Positions 20,574 to 30,533 of a stretch of DNA of 40,406 bases are shown here, one piece after another (the stretch's first letter is position 1; the number at the start of each line of letters is the position of its first letter). The notes beneath the pieces are model-generated. The model was not told the origin of the DNA. It worked only from the letters and a program-made list of their open reading frames with translations, and searched no databases. The translations under genes and the position numbers were made by a program. Source of the stretch: Chrysophaeum taylorii (Eukaryota > Sar > Pelagophyceae > Pelagomonadales > Pelagomonadaceae); the NCBI GenBank assembly GCA_029834535.1, contig JAQMWT010000409.1, forward strand, positions 1 to 40,406, in the 5' to 3' direction.

Positions 20574-22191
20574 GGAGGACGACGACGGTTCCGACGTCGC
20601 ACCCTCGCTCATAGACGACGACGACGACGACGGCGGGCAGTCTCGTGCGTCCGCTGGTGTATTCCCGGTAATTTTGCCGAGCCGGAGTAATGTTTCTCCG
20701 TCCAAGATGGTCGAGCCTGCCGACAAGGGGATCCCCAACGCCGCGCAGAAAGACGCGGACCACGACTACGAGGCTTTCATGCACCAGCAACCTCCACACG
20801 GCGATCAATCGTGGACGGATGCGGACGGCGTGGCTGACGACGTCATCATCTCGTCGCCCTCGTTGACGTCCTGGAAGCTGCGCGCCGATGATGTCCGAAC
20901 CGACTCCCGCGCAGGAGAGGAGGACGCGCCTGGGCCTCGCAAAAAGAGGCTCGCCGACACCGAGGCTCACGTCGTCCGGGCGCCGGGCAACGACGCGTCG
21001 CTTTTCGGAGCGCTGTGTGTTGCCCAAGGGATATTCATGTCGGGTGACAGCGCAATTCGCGTCGTCACGTCCACGCGCAGCCTTCGCTGCAAGTTAGCGG
21101 CGTGGTTGACCGAGCACCAGAACGACGCCGCCCCCTCGGGCGTCGCGTCGTGGGCTCGTTGGATTTGGAATGCTGTCGGCTGCGATATTGGCGACTATGC
21201 CAACTTGATGTGCGGCGGCGAAGAATTATAAGGCGACGTCGACATCTACGTGTGGGCGGCTTGGTCCGGCTGCCACGTCGACGTATATGCTTCAGCCCAA
21301 GGCGGAGGCTACGTGTACCGTCGCACGATCACTTCGTCGACGTTTGGACGGGCGCGTGAAGACGAAAAGCGCGTCGCTCTACTCGCGCCTGCGCGGGGAC
21401 GATACGATGTCCTCATCATCGACGAGGACGAGGACGAGGACGAGGAGGACGACGACGACGACGGAGAGGGGGGATTCGACTTGACGCGCGCCGGGGGGGC
21501 GCGGACGCAGTCTGTGGAAAGCGGTGCGCTTTCCGGCGAACTCGTCTTCGTTGACGATGAGGGGGCCGAGAGCTGGACGTACAGAGTCGATGTCCAAGAC
21601 TTGGACAACCTCAACGCCGGCGGCGACTACCGTAGGCTAACGCCGCGCATGCTCTTCATCGCGCTCCTCATCATCGTCTACAACGACAACGACCTCCGCG
21701 AAACGACGGCCATCCAAGTCGAGGGATGGCACGAGCAGTACGCCCCATCAAACTTCTCGCGCCGTTTGCACGCGAGCGAAGGTGATCAAGACACCCCATG
21801 GCAAATCGAGGTCGTAGTCGGGGAAAGAGCTACCCGAATCATGCTTCGTGAATTCCGTGCTGAGCACGCGAGCGACGACGATGGCGATGGCGATCGCGTC
21901 ATCATTTCGTTGTGGAAGAACACCACGCGCGAAATGCTGACGTTGCAAGCTGCGCGACTCCTCTTGAAGCGGCTGGCCGGCGATCTTGAGGCGATGCGCT
22001 CGAGCGAGTCGGCGCGTACGATGGTCGAAGACCTTCTCGGGGAGCAGGAAACGCACCGCGTGCTCACCCAAAGAGCGGTGGAATCGAAGAGCCACCTGAG
22101 GGTTTACATTCGAAACGCAGCGGGTCTCCGGGGGTTCGGTGCAGACCGAGTACCAGAACAACTGGGGCTACGAACGTGCGACCTTCGATAA
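20494..22191 (+). CDS. OTU-like region, catalytic Cys absent, with in-frame TAA
   Basis: Acidic low-complexity sequence leads to APGNDASLFGALCVAQG, which resembles the OTU cysteine-protease active-site segment (DGNCLFRAL type) with Ser in place of Cys. Then come a helical region with Trp residues, YANLMCGGEEL, an in-frame TAA (21229-21231), GDVDIYVWAAWSGCHVDVYA and ALLAPARGRYDVL. In OTU proteases the last element usually carries the catalytic His (HYD); here it is RYD. The fold is therefore only suggested, and the enzyme would be dead. A long acidic run (DEDEDEDEEDDDDDGEG) and about 220 unrecognised residues follow. The frame changes near 22150. The ATG at 20494 is probably internal. Confidence 0.4.
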
Positions 22192-23848
22192 GCGCGTCGT
22201 GCGTTCGTGGCTTTCGGCGCGCCTGGGGATAGGCAGCAAAAAAACGGGGGCCGTGTACGAGCCGGTTTGGATGACGGGCACGCAGCACGACGCGGCCGCG
22301 CACAAATACGACGAGGACGCCGGAGCAGTCGTCCGTTTCGACTTACGGCGTGTTTTTAGGAAGAGCCTCAGGATTCTGGTCATGGCGTGCGATTTGAAAT
22401 GGCGCACGGCCAAGTACGCTTGGCTGAGTGCGTTGCGCATGTGCGCCGACAAGAAGGATGTCGAAGCGGCGACGGGCCTTTACAAGCCCGACTCTATACT
22501 CGGGATCATGGTGCAGATTCAGAACTTCGAGAATCGCGAGCTGCAGAAGCATGCGAAGCGATGCAGACTCGGCCGCCCGCACCCGAACAAGATCATCCAA
22601 GAGGCCATCCAGGCGGTAGTTGGCCAGCTCGAGGACTACATGGACTCCCACGCAGACGAAGTCTTCGCAAAACTGTACAGGGACGTGCGTAGCGCGCTTC
22701 CTTGGAAGCCGAGCGGTGCCCGCCTGCTGTTTGCGCCGCTGTGCGATTCGTTCGATGCCACAGTGCGCCTGACGAACACGCAGCACCTCCCTGAGGACAT
22801 CAAGCGCGCCATGCGGGTGCTGACGCGGCCTTGCGTCATTCCATTCCTCGATAAGCTCGAGCTTAGGGTCGGCATCCAGCAAAACGAAAATCCCTCCACA
22901 TCCCCGGGGGAGCGCTTCGACACGGCGCCCTTCGCGCGCGAAAAGGCGCCCTTCGCGCGCGAAAACGCGCCTCGCTCGGCGCAGGACACTACGTGCATGC
23001 TGTACGACCTCATGGGGGGAAAGTGGTTCGACGGGACATCATACGGTCCCCCGAGGCTCCGGCCACTCGATGCTAGGGTCGTGAGGGTTATACGCGCGTT
23101 GTGTCCGAGGATTGTCCAGCGCCTCCGCGAGGGCGTCCGGGACTTCCGGGGAAAAAAGGGTGCCGAGTATGTGGAGGGTGCGGAGATCCTCCTCGAGCGG
23201 GTCGAGTTAAACGAGCTCCTCGTGGCGCTGCGCAATCAGGAAGTTGGGAAGCTCAAGAAGGACGATGACGACGACGACGACGAGGCGGGGAGCGACGAAG
23301 ATGGAAAAAAGGAAAAAGAACAAGTGCGATGTGAAAGCGCAGTCGCGCTTCACATGATGCGCCCTCTGAAGCTCCTCCCGCTAAGGGAGAAAGGAGCGGC
23401 CTTTTTCTTTTCGTGGACGCGGGAAACCTTCCCGGTCGTGTTGCGGACGCTGTGCGGCATCGTGGGGTTGACGGTCGACGAGGAGGCCCTCAAAAACGTC
23501 GACCCCGATATTTTTTTCGGGATAAACATTACGGGAAAACACTTGAGGCCGCTCAGCCAAAACTTCTCGACTGATGGCACTGCGTTCAGGCACAAGGTGA
23601 ATGTTTTCAAGGACAGGGCGTTCGCTGCGCGCACGGACACGGGTTTCCCTGAAATCGAGCCACGCGTGCGTGGTGGCGATGACTGGGACGACGCATTAGG
23701 TGTTGTACGCGACAACGCGGAACGTTCAGCGTACGTGGTGGGTCGCTACGGGATGGGTCGCGGTGGGGGAGGAGGTGGGGGAACTGGGCCGCCGAGCCAC
23801 GGCTACTCCACAAGGAGGAAGGCGAGGCTCGAGAAAGAAAAGGCGTAG
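22139..23848 (+). CDS. Possible Fanzor N-terminal (pre-RuvC) region
   Basis: About 560 residues in one frame. A helical part (FRKSLRILVMACDLKW, KHAKRCRLGRPHPNKII) is followed by an acidic linker at 23262-23300. Then come LKLLPLREKGAAFFFSWTRE and, some 60 residues on, NFSTDGTAFRHKVNVF (TDG near 23569-23577). Fanzor proteins commonly show an LP-type block followed by a TDG motif before their RuvC part, so this may be the missing N-terminal half of the nuclease whose RuvC part lies at 29.5-30.5 kb. The tail is Gly-rich and basic (STRRKARLEKEKA), ending at TAG 23846-23848. The same frame stays open beyond it for about 900 bp. An 18-bp tandem duplication lies near 22926-22970 (APFARE twice). Family similarity is by eye only. 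Confidence 0.4.
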   Translation: MQTEYQNNWGYERATFDKRVVRSWLSARLGIGSKKTGAVYEPVWMTGTQHDAAAHKYDEDAGAVVRFDLRRVFRKSLRILVMACDLKWRTAKYAWLSALRMCADKKDVEAATGLYKPDSILGIMVQIQNFENRELQKHAKRCRLGRPHPNKIIQEAIQAVVGQLEDYMDSHADEVFAKLYRDVRSALPWKPSGARLLFAPLCDSFDATVRLTNTQHLPEDIKRAMRVLTRPCVIPFLDKLELRVGIQQNENPSTSPGERFDTAPFAREKAPFARENAPRSAQDTTCMLYDLMGGKWFDGTSYGPPRLRPLDARVVRVIRALCPRIVQRLREGVRDFRGKKGAEYVEGAEILLERVELNELLVALRNQEVGKLKKDDDDDDDEAGSDEDGKKEKEQVRCESAVALHMMRPLKLLPLREKGAAFFFSWTRETFPVVLRTLCGIVGLTVDEEALKNVDPDIFFGINITGKHLRPLSQNFSTDGTAFRHKVNVFKDRAFAARTDTGFPEIEPRVRGGDDWDDALGVVRDNAERSAYVVGRYGMGRGGGGGGGTGPPSHGYSTRRKARLEKEKA

Positions 23849-25605
23849 GACGGGAAAAGCCCCAAAAGACAAAAAGTTGAGTCAAAAACCGCAGAAGAAG
23901 ACGACAATCAGCACGAGGAAAAAAAGGGCTTAAATGCCCTCGCGACCGCCGCATCAAATGCCGAAAACGATGATGACGATGACGGTGGCACACCAACCGA
24001 AACGTCGTCGGACCGACCAAAGGCCAGCAAAACGAAGCGTCGTCGGGTCCAGGCGGCGGGTGAGGGAGGAAAAAAAGGCCCGGCCGCGAATCGGTCCAAA
24101 CCGACCACGAGACGCGCGGCGGCGGCAACGGCGGCGGCGACGTCGATGGAAGCGGGGTCTGCGTGGGTGTCTTTCTGGCAACCAGATGTCCGCGACGCCG
24201 CACCCCACAACAACGCCGCTCACGACGACAACGACGACTCCGATTGGCGCCTTCGGCGGGCGACCAACGTCCCGAAGCCAATCGTGGACGCCCTTGGCGA
24301 CGGGTTCGTTACGTACGACGCCCCGCCCTCCCTTTACGACGCGGCCCGGTTCGTCGTTTACGGCAATGGCCCACCGGATGACTACGACGGCACGTACGAT
24401 TTTGCGCGTGGTCGGCAGCACGTAGCTTCCTACGTGGAAGAGAACCACGGCGACGCGGTGTTGGGGTGGCTGGTAGCACGGACGCTTTATGCGAAGGGTG
24501 TTCCGAGTGGCTGCGTTTGTCGGACACAGGCGCTCGAGTGGGCGCTGCGGTGCCGCGAGGGAAAACTGAAGCCCCGGCCCGAGGACTGCCAGATCCTCGC
24601 GATCGCCACCAAGACGCGCCTCGTGCGTCTTTCAAGCAACCACGGCGTGGTTGGCTACGTGGCTGTCTCCGAAACGGACGCCATCGAGACGAGGGCAACG
24701 CCAAGCGACCTGGGGCCGGTGGTAATCCACGAGCGCGCTAGACGACGCGGGCAACGCCTCGTGGTACGTCGCGTTGCGTGCTGCGGAGGGGGAGACGCGG
24801 GTTCAAGACGTCGTCACCTACATGGACTTTGACGTCGGCACCGTGGATTGGGTCGAACAGTCCGCCCTCGCCGCTCTTCCAAATGTTCAGAACATTCTGA
24901 ACATGCCTCGTCACCATGGGGACGCAGGCGGCCGAGATTCGGAAGATGGTGCTGAGACGCTGTACTCGAAGCTTCGGGTCATCGAGCGGCTAGGACGCAA
25001 GTCTCAACCACAAACCCGGGGAGCGACTCACTCGCTCTCGTCGCCCGCCAAAGAACGGCGCGCGGAAACCATATTTGAAGCCCCCCTCAACGCCGAGGGG
25101 CTTCTGGTCGTCGAGCGCGCCGCCGTGTTGGCGTCCTTGTTTGTACGGGACTTCCAATGGAACCGTCGTGTGATTCGTAATGCGGCGAGAGGTGCCAGGT
25201 CAAGAGTCTCGTGCGTCGCCGACGTCATCGCGACGCTCCTGGGTTGCAGTGTTCCGTGTGCACGAGGGAGTCTCGAGACGTTGATAGGCGAAGATTTTGA
25301 AGCTGGGGATGCGGCAGCGAAGTTGGAAGACCATTTTTTGGAAAGCCCGATTGCAATGGGTTTATTGGAAAAATACGACAAAAAACACCAATTTCAGGTG
25401 TTGTTCAAGCGAGACATTAATCTCACCAATGACGAAAGAATCGCGGTGAGAATTATGGTCGACCTCGGTTTCGAAATCAGCTACCAGAGCTGATTCTGGA
25501 CGAGCAGCCGGATGGTACTTTTCTTGTGGGGAGGATTGCCTTGCCTGACCAGCCGAGGGTCCATGCGACCATCGGACTACCGAAGAAGAGTCGCAATGAC
25601 GGGAG
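23849..25605 (+). CDS. Basic/acidic linker and weak second OTU-like region
   Basis: Directly after TAG 23846 the frame continues through a charged linker (DGKSPKRQKVESKTAEEDD, KTKRRRVQAAGEGGKK) with probable nuclear signals. From about 24150 it becomes globular: YDAARFVVYGNGPPDDYDG, YVEENHGDAVLGWLVARTL, PEDCQILAIATKTRLVRL. The frame moves near 24740 into DDAGNASWYVALRAAEG. The order of these blocks resembles an OTU fold, without a clear Cys. Helical, unrecognised sequence follows to 25493. Between about 25485 and 25605 the best sense is in yet another frame (LPELILDEQPDGTFLVGRIA). There is no confident start codon for a separate gene. Function unassigned. Confidence 0.35.
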
Positions 25606-27623
25606 GCGAGATGTCGGTCGCTTTGGACCCTATCGCAGCTAAGCTCGAATTGCGACACGCTGACGTGGCGTGCCTCCTCCCCGGACGACAGCTCAACGGT
25701 TTCGTCATTAAGGCGTACTGCCGCGTGTTGCACGAAGGACAGCTTCGCGACGAGCGTCGCGCGCGGCTTTGTCGGTTTCGTGGGCCCCAGGACACGGCAG
25801 TCGCGTTGTTCGATTCCGTCGCGCTCAACGGTACTCCAAACCACGAGGTCGTCGACGACCTCGACACGAATCTCCGCAACAGCACCGCATTTTCCGCGTC
25901 TCCGTTCACTTTCCGCCTGTTGTGGTTCCCCGTCCTCGTCACAGCATGCGCCGACCCAAGCCGCGGCGTCCACTGGGTCGTTACATGCGTGGACATCGCA
26001 AATTGCGCCGTGCGGTACTTCGACTCAATGAACGACACGGGGAACCCCGACCTCCAAAATCGGAATTTGCGCTTGTGGACGATCGGTCGCAAGGTACTTG
26101 CGTACCTCGCGGCAGAGGCGGAGCGGTGGGTCGTGGTCTTCGACCCGGCCAATTGGCGAATCGTAGACATGGATGCTGCGGGTAAACCGCAGCGCCAGGT
26201 GCAGCGGGACGACCACTCGTGCGGCATCTTTGTGCTCACCACGATGAACCAGTACTCGCTGTTGGGAAGGCGGTACGGCGAGTACGCCGAGCACGCCGAC
26301 GTCGGGCTTCGACGGCGCGTGATTGGCGACCTCGTCGAATACGCGCGTGGCGACGAGGGGTCGGGTGCCGCGCCGTATTTTGCGAAAGCAAAATCCTCTC
26401 CGGGGGGGGAAGGCGGGTTGGTGGAGTGCGAGGGGCCGGCCCCCAGCGTGGCGTTGGTCGTCGAGGCCACTGGCACCGACTCGGTTCCTCGCGGCGAAGT
26501 GACGGTGGGACACCGGCGCTACGTGCTCGCGTCTGTCGTGCTTGACGACAAAACAGTAGCCGTTACCCACGGGGAACTCGGGGTGTTCGTTCAGACGGAA
26601 GCCGGGAATCAACGACACTTCTTGTCGTGGCAAGAGGCGTGGCGTGAAAGGATGACGCGGGATAGTGCGCGGGGGGCCTACACCTGCCTGTACAGGCCAA
26701 TATACCCGACAGTCGACCCGACCTCGATCGGCATCCACGAGGCTCCCAACTTCGTGGGCTCTGGTGGTCGGGACGAGGCGAGCATGGGAATCGCGTCACC
26801 GGAGCGAGCGTCGCAACGGCCCACTGCAAGGGGGAGAGTCCAAGAGTGGACATATCGGAAGCCCAAACACCCCCCCCCCAAAAAAAAAATCAGTGAGTTG
26901 CTCGTCACCGCAAGCGGCAACTATAGCGCCGCCGTCGCGGTGTGCCACCTCCTTTCGAAGATTCCGCTCCTCGCGCACTACGCGAGACAGCGGATCGTGT
27001 ATGCGAATCTCGCCCTGGGCGATCGCGAGGGGCACCTCCACATCGCGGGTGCGATTTTGCTCCTCTTGCAGTCAATCGAACTTCCAAACTTGACATTTCC
27101 AAAAGAACGTGGCGACGCCGTCAGCGCCCTGGCGGAGATGAAGGACAACTTTGTGGGTCATTCCAGACCCCCTGGGAGCTTCATCCGCCACATATTCGGC
27201 GGGATGCGCATAGAGCTGGGAACCTCGCCTGGCCAGCCGCGGCCCATGAACGTGATTTGCGGCGTTGATGGTGGCGACGACGAGGAAGACTGGCTTCAAA
27301 AGGTCGTCATGCCCGTCTTGTTGGGCGGGGGCTTTGTTAATTCCCGAGGCAACGCGAGTAGAGTGCACGTGGATCAGTGTATGAAGAGCGCGGCGGCGTC
27401 GTCGGCGCAGCACCGTCCGAGCGTTAGGGCCAGCTTCATAATTTTCGAGTTCGAGAACGCGGATGGCAAGTGTGCGTTGCCAACAACGCTGGCTCTGCCT
27501 TGCAGAGATGGTACCTCGACGTTCAAGGCTTGCGCCATTGTGAGGTCGATGAAAGCCGCGGGTGGGGAACCAAGTTCCGACAAAGTTCGGAGTGAACCAA
27601 CCCGGCGGCGACGGCGAAGATGA
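25512..27623 (+). CDS. Ulp1-type (C48) cysteine protease plus Cys-less USP-like domain
   Basis: Ulp1-family enzymes remove SUMO or related modifiers. The N-terminal LELRHADVACLLPGRQLNGF fits the family's opening (a pg-x-LN-type element). The triad is intact, numbering from the ATG at 25512: His154 in GVHWVV, Asp171 in YFDSM and Cys237 in DDHSCGIFV, with a Gln in the oxyanion-hole position upstream of the Cys. After a linker with C and A homopolymers (26869-26890) comes ASGNYSAAVAVCHLLSKIPL, which resembles a USP/UCH cysteine box but has Tyr-Ser for Thr-Cys. PSVRASFIIFEFENADGKC and ALPTTLALPC further on also fit a USP core. The USP-like part runs past this frame's stop into the next frame (VVLVLYILDD near 27780). 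Real starts are uncertain; the ATG may be internal to a larger product. Confidence 0.7.
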   Translation: MVLFLWGGLPCLTSRGSMRPSDYRRRVAMTGGEMSVALDPIAAKLELRHADVACLLPGRQLNGFVIKAYCRVLHEGQLRDERRARLCRFRGPQDTAVALFDSVALNGTPNHEVVDDLDTNLRNSTAFSASPFTFRLLWFPVLVTACADPSRGVHWVVTCVDIANCAVRYFDSMNDTGNPDLQNRNLRLWTIGRKVLAYLAAEAERWVVVFDPANWRIVDMDAAGKPQRQVQRDDHSCGIFVLTTMNQYSLLGRRYGEYAEHADVGLRRRVIGDLVEYARGDEGSGAAPYFAKAKSSPGGEGGLVECEGPAPSVALVVEATGTDSVPRGEVTVGHRRYVLASVVLDDKTVAVTHGELGVFVQTEAGNQRHFLSWQEAWRERMTRDSARGAYTCLYRPIYPTVDPTSIGIHEAPNFVGSGGRDEASMGIASPERASQRPTARGRVQEWTYRKPKHPPPKKKISELLVTASGNYSAAVAVCHLLSKIPLLAHYARQRIVYANLALGDREGHLHIAGAILLLLQSIELPNLTFPKERGDAVSALAEMKDNFVGHSRPPGSFIRHIFGGMRIELGTSPGQPRPMNVICGVDGGDDEEDWLQKVVMPVLLGGGFVNSRGNASRVHVDQCMKSAAASSAQHRPSVRASFIIFEFENADGKCALPTTLALPCRDGTSTFKACAIVRSMKAAGGEPSSDKVRSEPTRRRRRR

Positions 27624-29340
27624 TCCTGCTAGGACGTACGAGGCGCTCTCGCTCTTTCAAACTCAAAGAGGAGAGGAATGGCGAGCGCACGGGTATGAAG
27701 GCAAGTGCGCAAGCGCGGTGACGCGGGACGCTCCGGGGTTTCGTTCTGGTCGGCACGAAATCGCATGTGGCGACGTGGTCCTCGTGCTCTATATCCTCGA
27801 CGATGCTCTACAAGTCGAGCAAAAAAAGAAAAGTATGATGACGATACTGAAACCTCAGGGACTACACGACCGTAGAACACAGGATCTCAGCACGATCTGG
27901 AAATCGCCCCTGCGATTCTGGAAGGAAAGGAAACGAAAAGAAAGCGACGGCGGCTCCAAACGGCAGAGGGCAGTGATCGCGGAGCGGAAGAAGATTCAGA
28001 TCGAACTCGCCAAAAACCGCACGCGCGTCGAGGCGAACGTCAGCGTGTGCCTTCAAGCAGGTCTTGCCAATGTTGCAAAGACGTGCGCCATTCAGAGCGC
28101 GATCAAGGTGTTAGCGGCGGTCGAGTCGTGGGCCCTCTTCCTTTTGACGGGAGACGTGTTCTACAACATCGACAGCGGGTTGGTGCCGTCAAACGGCAAC
28201 ATACCACCGCACACCAAAAATAATGCTGCCAAACAGGGGATGGTGGCCTTTGCCTGGCAGGCTTACATGCAGAAGATGCACAACCTGGGGCAGTCCGCAG
28301 CTGCTGATGAGCGCACAGTTGCGAACGACGACGAGCTCAAGGTTCTGCTCTACGAGCTTTCGAGGCGACCCACGGGCGACGATGGTCTTAAAGCGACGAC
28401 GACGTTCGACTACGGTAGTCGCCATGTGGTCGGCGAGATCCTCGACCATCTTCTCCATGCTTTCTACAGGGACATGATCCCGCCCGACCGAAAAAGCGAG
28501 AACAAGACCATTCAGAGAGTGTTTGACTCCCAAATGGAGATCACCTTCTCGTGTTGCAAGTGCGACTCAGAAGCGCGATCGACCGAGAGAGGTCCCGTCG
28601 TGCCGGTAGCGGTGAAAAGCGGAAATACGAAGCCGCTGGGGAAAATCCTCAATTCGGGCAACTATCTCGGTGGCGACGAGGATTCGGTTCGCGTTCCGTG
28701 TCCGAGGAGCCACCGCGACAAGTGCTCCAACGTGGGATGCTGCGGGCGACGCCAGGTTTCAGGGTGTCGTATCGACGCATGGTCGGAAAATGCCGTCGTG
28801 GTTCGGCTTTTCCGTGAACACGGCGGGAACTACGAGGTCGAAGAGCGGTTTGTTTTGGACGATGTGAAAACGATGGGTGCTAGCCAAGACCAAGGAAATC
28901 GTAGTCCGGTGTCGTTGAAGCTACGAAGCGGTGTTGCCATAGAAGAGGGGGGAAAACACGCCGTCGTGTTCACGTTCGTGTACAATAACGATACGGTGCG
29001 ATGCACCAGACACGACGACGAAAATGTCGTGGATTTTGATGCCGCTGAAGCGAATAATACACTTTCGTCATCGGCGGAGATCCGGGTGTACGAGCGGGAG
29101 GAAGACGGACGTATTTGCGGGCCAAACGCAATGTCACTTCCCGCGAGAATTAGACTAACGATGTCCCGCTGGAGGAGCATCCTGAAAAAAATGAGCACGG
29201 GGCCTGAGCGGGTGCGCGACTCGGAGAGGGTTGTAATGGCCCGTCTGCAAGAGGTGGTGCAATTGGCTTTTTCGAGGGAAAGTGCGCAGGAGACCGATGT
29301 TAGTGAAGACGACAACGATATCGACCTGGAGGGGGGGGCA
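27562..29340 (+). CDS. USP-like (C19) deubiquitinase domain with cysteine
   Basis: The first part (to about 27810) completes the preceding USP-like domain (EEWRAHGYEGKC, VVLVLYILDD). After a basic linker (FWKERKRKESDGGSKRQRA) comes GLANVAKTCAIQSAIKVLAA, a good USP cysteine box with Cys encoded at 28084-28086. RHVVGEILDHLLHAFYRDM follows at the place of the family's QDAHEFL segment. FDSQMEITFSCCKCD resembles the zinc-knuckle start, then CPRSHRDKCSNVGCCGRR. Near 28960-29090, VVFTFVYNNDTVRC and AEIRVYEREE stand where the His box (GHY) and terminal strand belong; a clear catalytic His was not seen, so activity is doubtful. The frame continues to 29577 as a shadow, but sense shifts at the eight-G run 29331-29338 into the Fanzor part. 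Confidence 0.6.
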
Positions 29341-30533
29341 CCTTTATCGAGAGGCAGGTCGGTGCGAGGAGCAACGCAACGCGCGGTTCCGCGAGCGGTG
29401 GTGAGGGGGCGTCGACTTCGGGGCCATCGGATGCACAATTATCTCGGGAAGCGGCCAAGCGGAAGAAGGCTCTCATCGCCGAGGCTAAGCGCGAGGAGAA
29501 GCGGAGGAGGGAGGTTAATCGGAAGAAAGTCGAGGGGAAGGAATTCGACTTCATCATCGCGAACGACCCCGGAATAACAACGCAGGGGTACCTTCGGCTT
29601 CGGACTGGCGACTGTTCCCTCATAAAGGAACAGGGCCGCATAAATCGACTCAGGGCACTTCGAGACGCTCGAGCCTACGAGGCTGCCGGCGGATATGAAT
29701 CGCGGGTCAAGCGACATCGGAATTTGAGGGACGGCGCCAAAAGCCCCGTATTTTGCACGGTGTCCGGCAGGTCATATAATCAGTTCGTCAAGGACCACCA
29801 GAAGCGGACCAATCTCCGGCACAAACGCCGGGGGAAAGGGCGTGACGACGAAGAAGACGACGACGACTACAAAAAGGACGTGTCGTTGCACGATACCGTC
29901 AAGCTCAACCGTTGGATGCTGGAGGGCTGGTACTCGTTGTACAAGATCGAAAATTCCGGAAAGGCGCAGACGCGCCGCGAGAGATTGAAGGACTGGGAGG
30001 ATCGGTGGGTGATTCGAACCCACCGCGGGCTCGTGCCGTGGGGTGTCCGGATGCTCGTCTTCCGCGGTGACTATTTCGATCGCTACCTTGGCCCGAAAAA
30101 GGAGAGACTATCCATCAGCCGGCGCGCGCCTATGCGCCGGCTAGGTCACGCCATGGATAGAGATCCACAAACGACGGTGCTCTCGACGGGAGAGTTCCGG
30201 TCCTCGATGACGTGCCCGAACTGCGGCGGGGCATGTCTTCACGTCCTCAAGGAGGGCGGAGAACGAACAATCTGGGGGACTCTGAGGTGTACGTCATGCT
30301 CAATGTGCTGGGGACGTGAATGCACCGCCACCCTCAATATCTACGCAGTGGGCATGGGTAGCGTCTTCTACCCCGAGGAGCAAGTGCACGACCGGCTTCG
30401 CAATTCTGCCGAGGCGAACACGTTCCTGTACACGGACGTCGCCAAGGCCAAGAACGACGTCGAGAAGAAGGCCTTCAACTGGAACAAGGTCAAGAAGTAC
30501 AACCGCTGGCGCAAGGTCAAGGTTGCGACCTGA
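29341..30533 (+). CDS. Fanzor-type (eukaryotic TnpB-like) nuclease, RuvC and zinc-ribbon part
   Basis: Fanzors are RNA-guided DNA nucleases related to TnpB. A basic bridge (LIAEAKREEKRRREVNRKK) leads to RuvC-I as DFIIANDPGITTQG (Asp at 29565). A long helical and acidic insert follows, then LVFRGDYFDRYLGPKKERLS and RuvC-II as STGEFRSSMTCPNCGG (Glu at 30192). The zinc ribbon is CPNC plus CTSC/CSMC, and RuvC-III is WGRECTATLNI (Glu at 30318). The family normally has Asp at this last site (RDxN-type), so the catalytic set here is D-E-E, possibly weakened. The C-terminal tail is basic (NKVKKYNRWRKVKV). TGA is at 30531-30533. No ATG starts this frame upstream of the RuvC, so it is either fused to the USP part or needs the N-terminal region at 22.1-23.8 kb. 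Confidence 0.82.

Larger units (their letters stand above)
16258..30533 (+). mobile_element. Giant Fanzor/deubiquitinase-fold coding block (candidate element)
   Basis: Nearly the whole 14.3 kb is open on the plus strand with one compositional style (GC-rich, Asp/Ala/Arg-rich). It is interrupted by in-frame TAG (19212), TAA (21229) and TAG (23846) and by frame changes near 17.38, 20.56, 22.15, 24.74, 25.49-25.60, 27.59 and 29.33 kb. One change falls at a run of eight G (29331-29338). Protein character continues across each break, so a single ancestral gene or tightly packed set is likely. Domain order: coiled coil, OTU-like, Fanzor N-terminal-like, OTU-like, Ulp1, USP-like, USP-like, Fanzor RuvC and zinc ribbon. 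No terminal repeats were found. A Fanzor is usually transposon- or virus-borne, so mobile origin is inferred. Confidence 0.6.

Noticed and set aside
16258..30533. Variant genetic code in which TAG/TAA are sense codons
   Set aside because: PRP22 and DnaJ end in TAA and TAG at the expected places, and the block also contains frame changes that reassigned stops would not explain.
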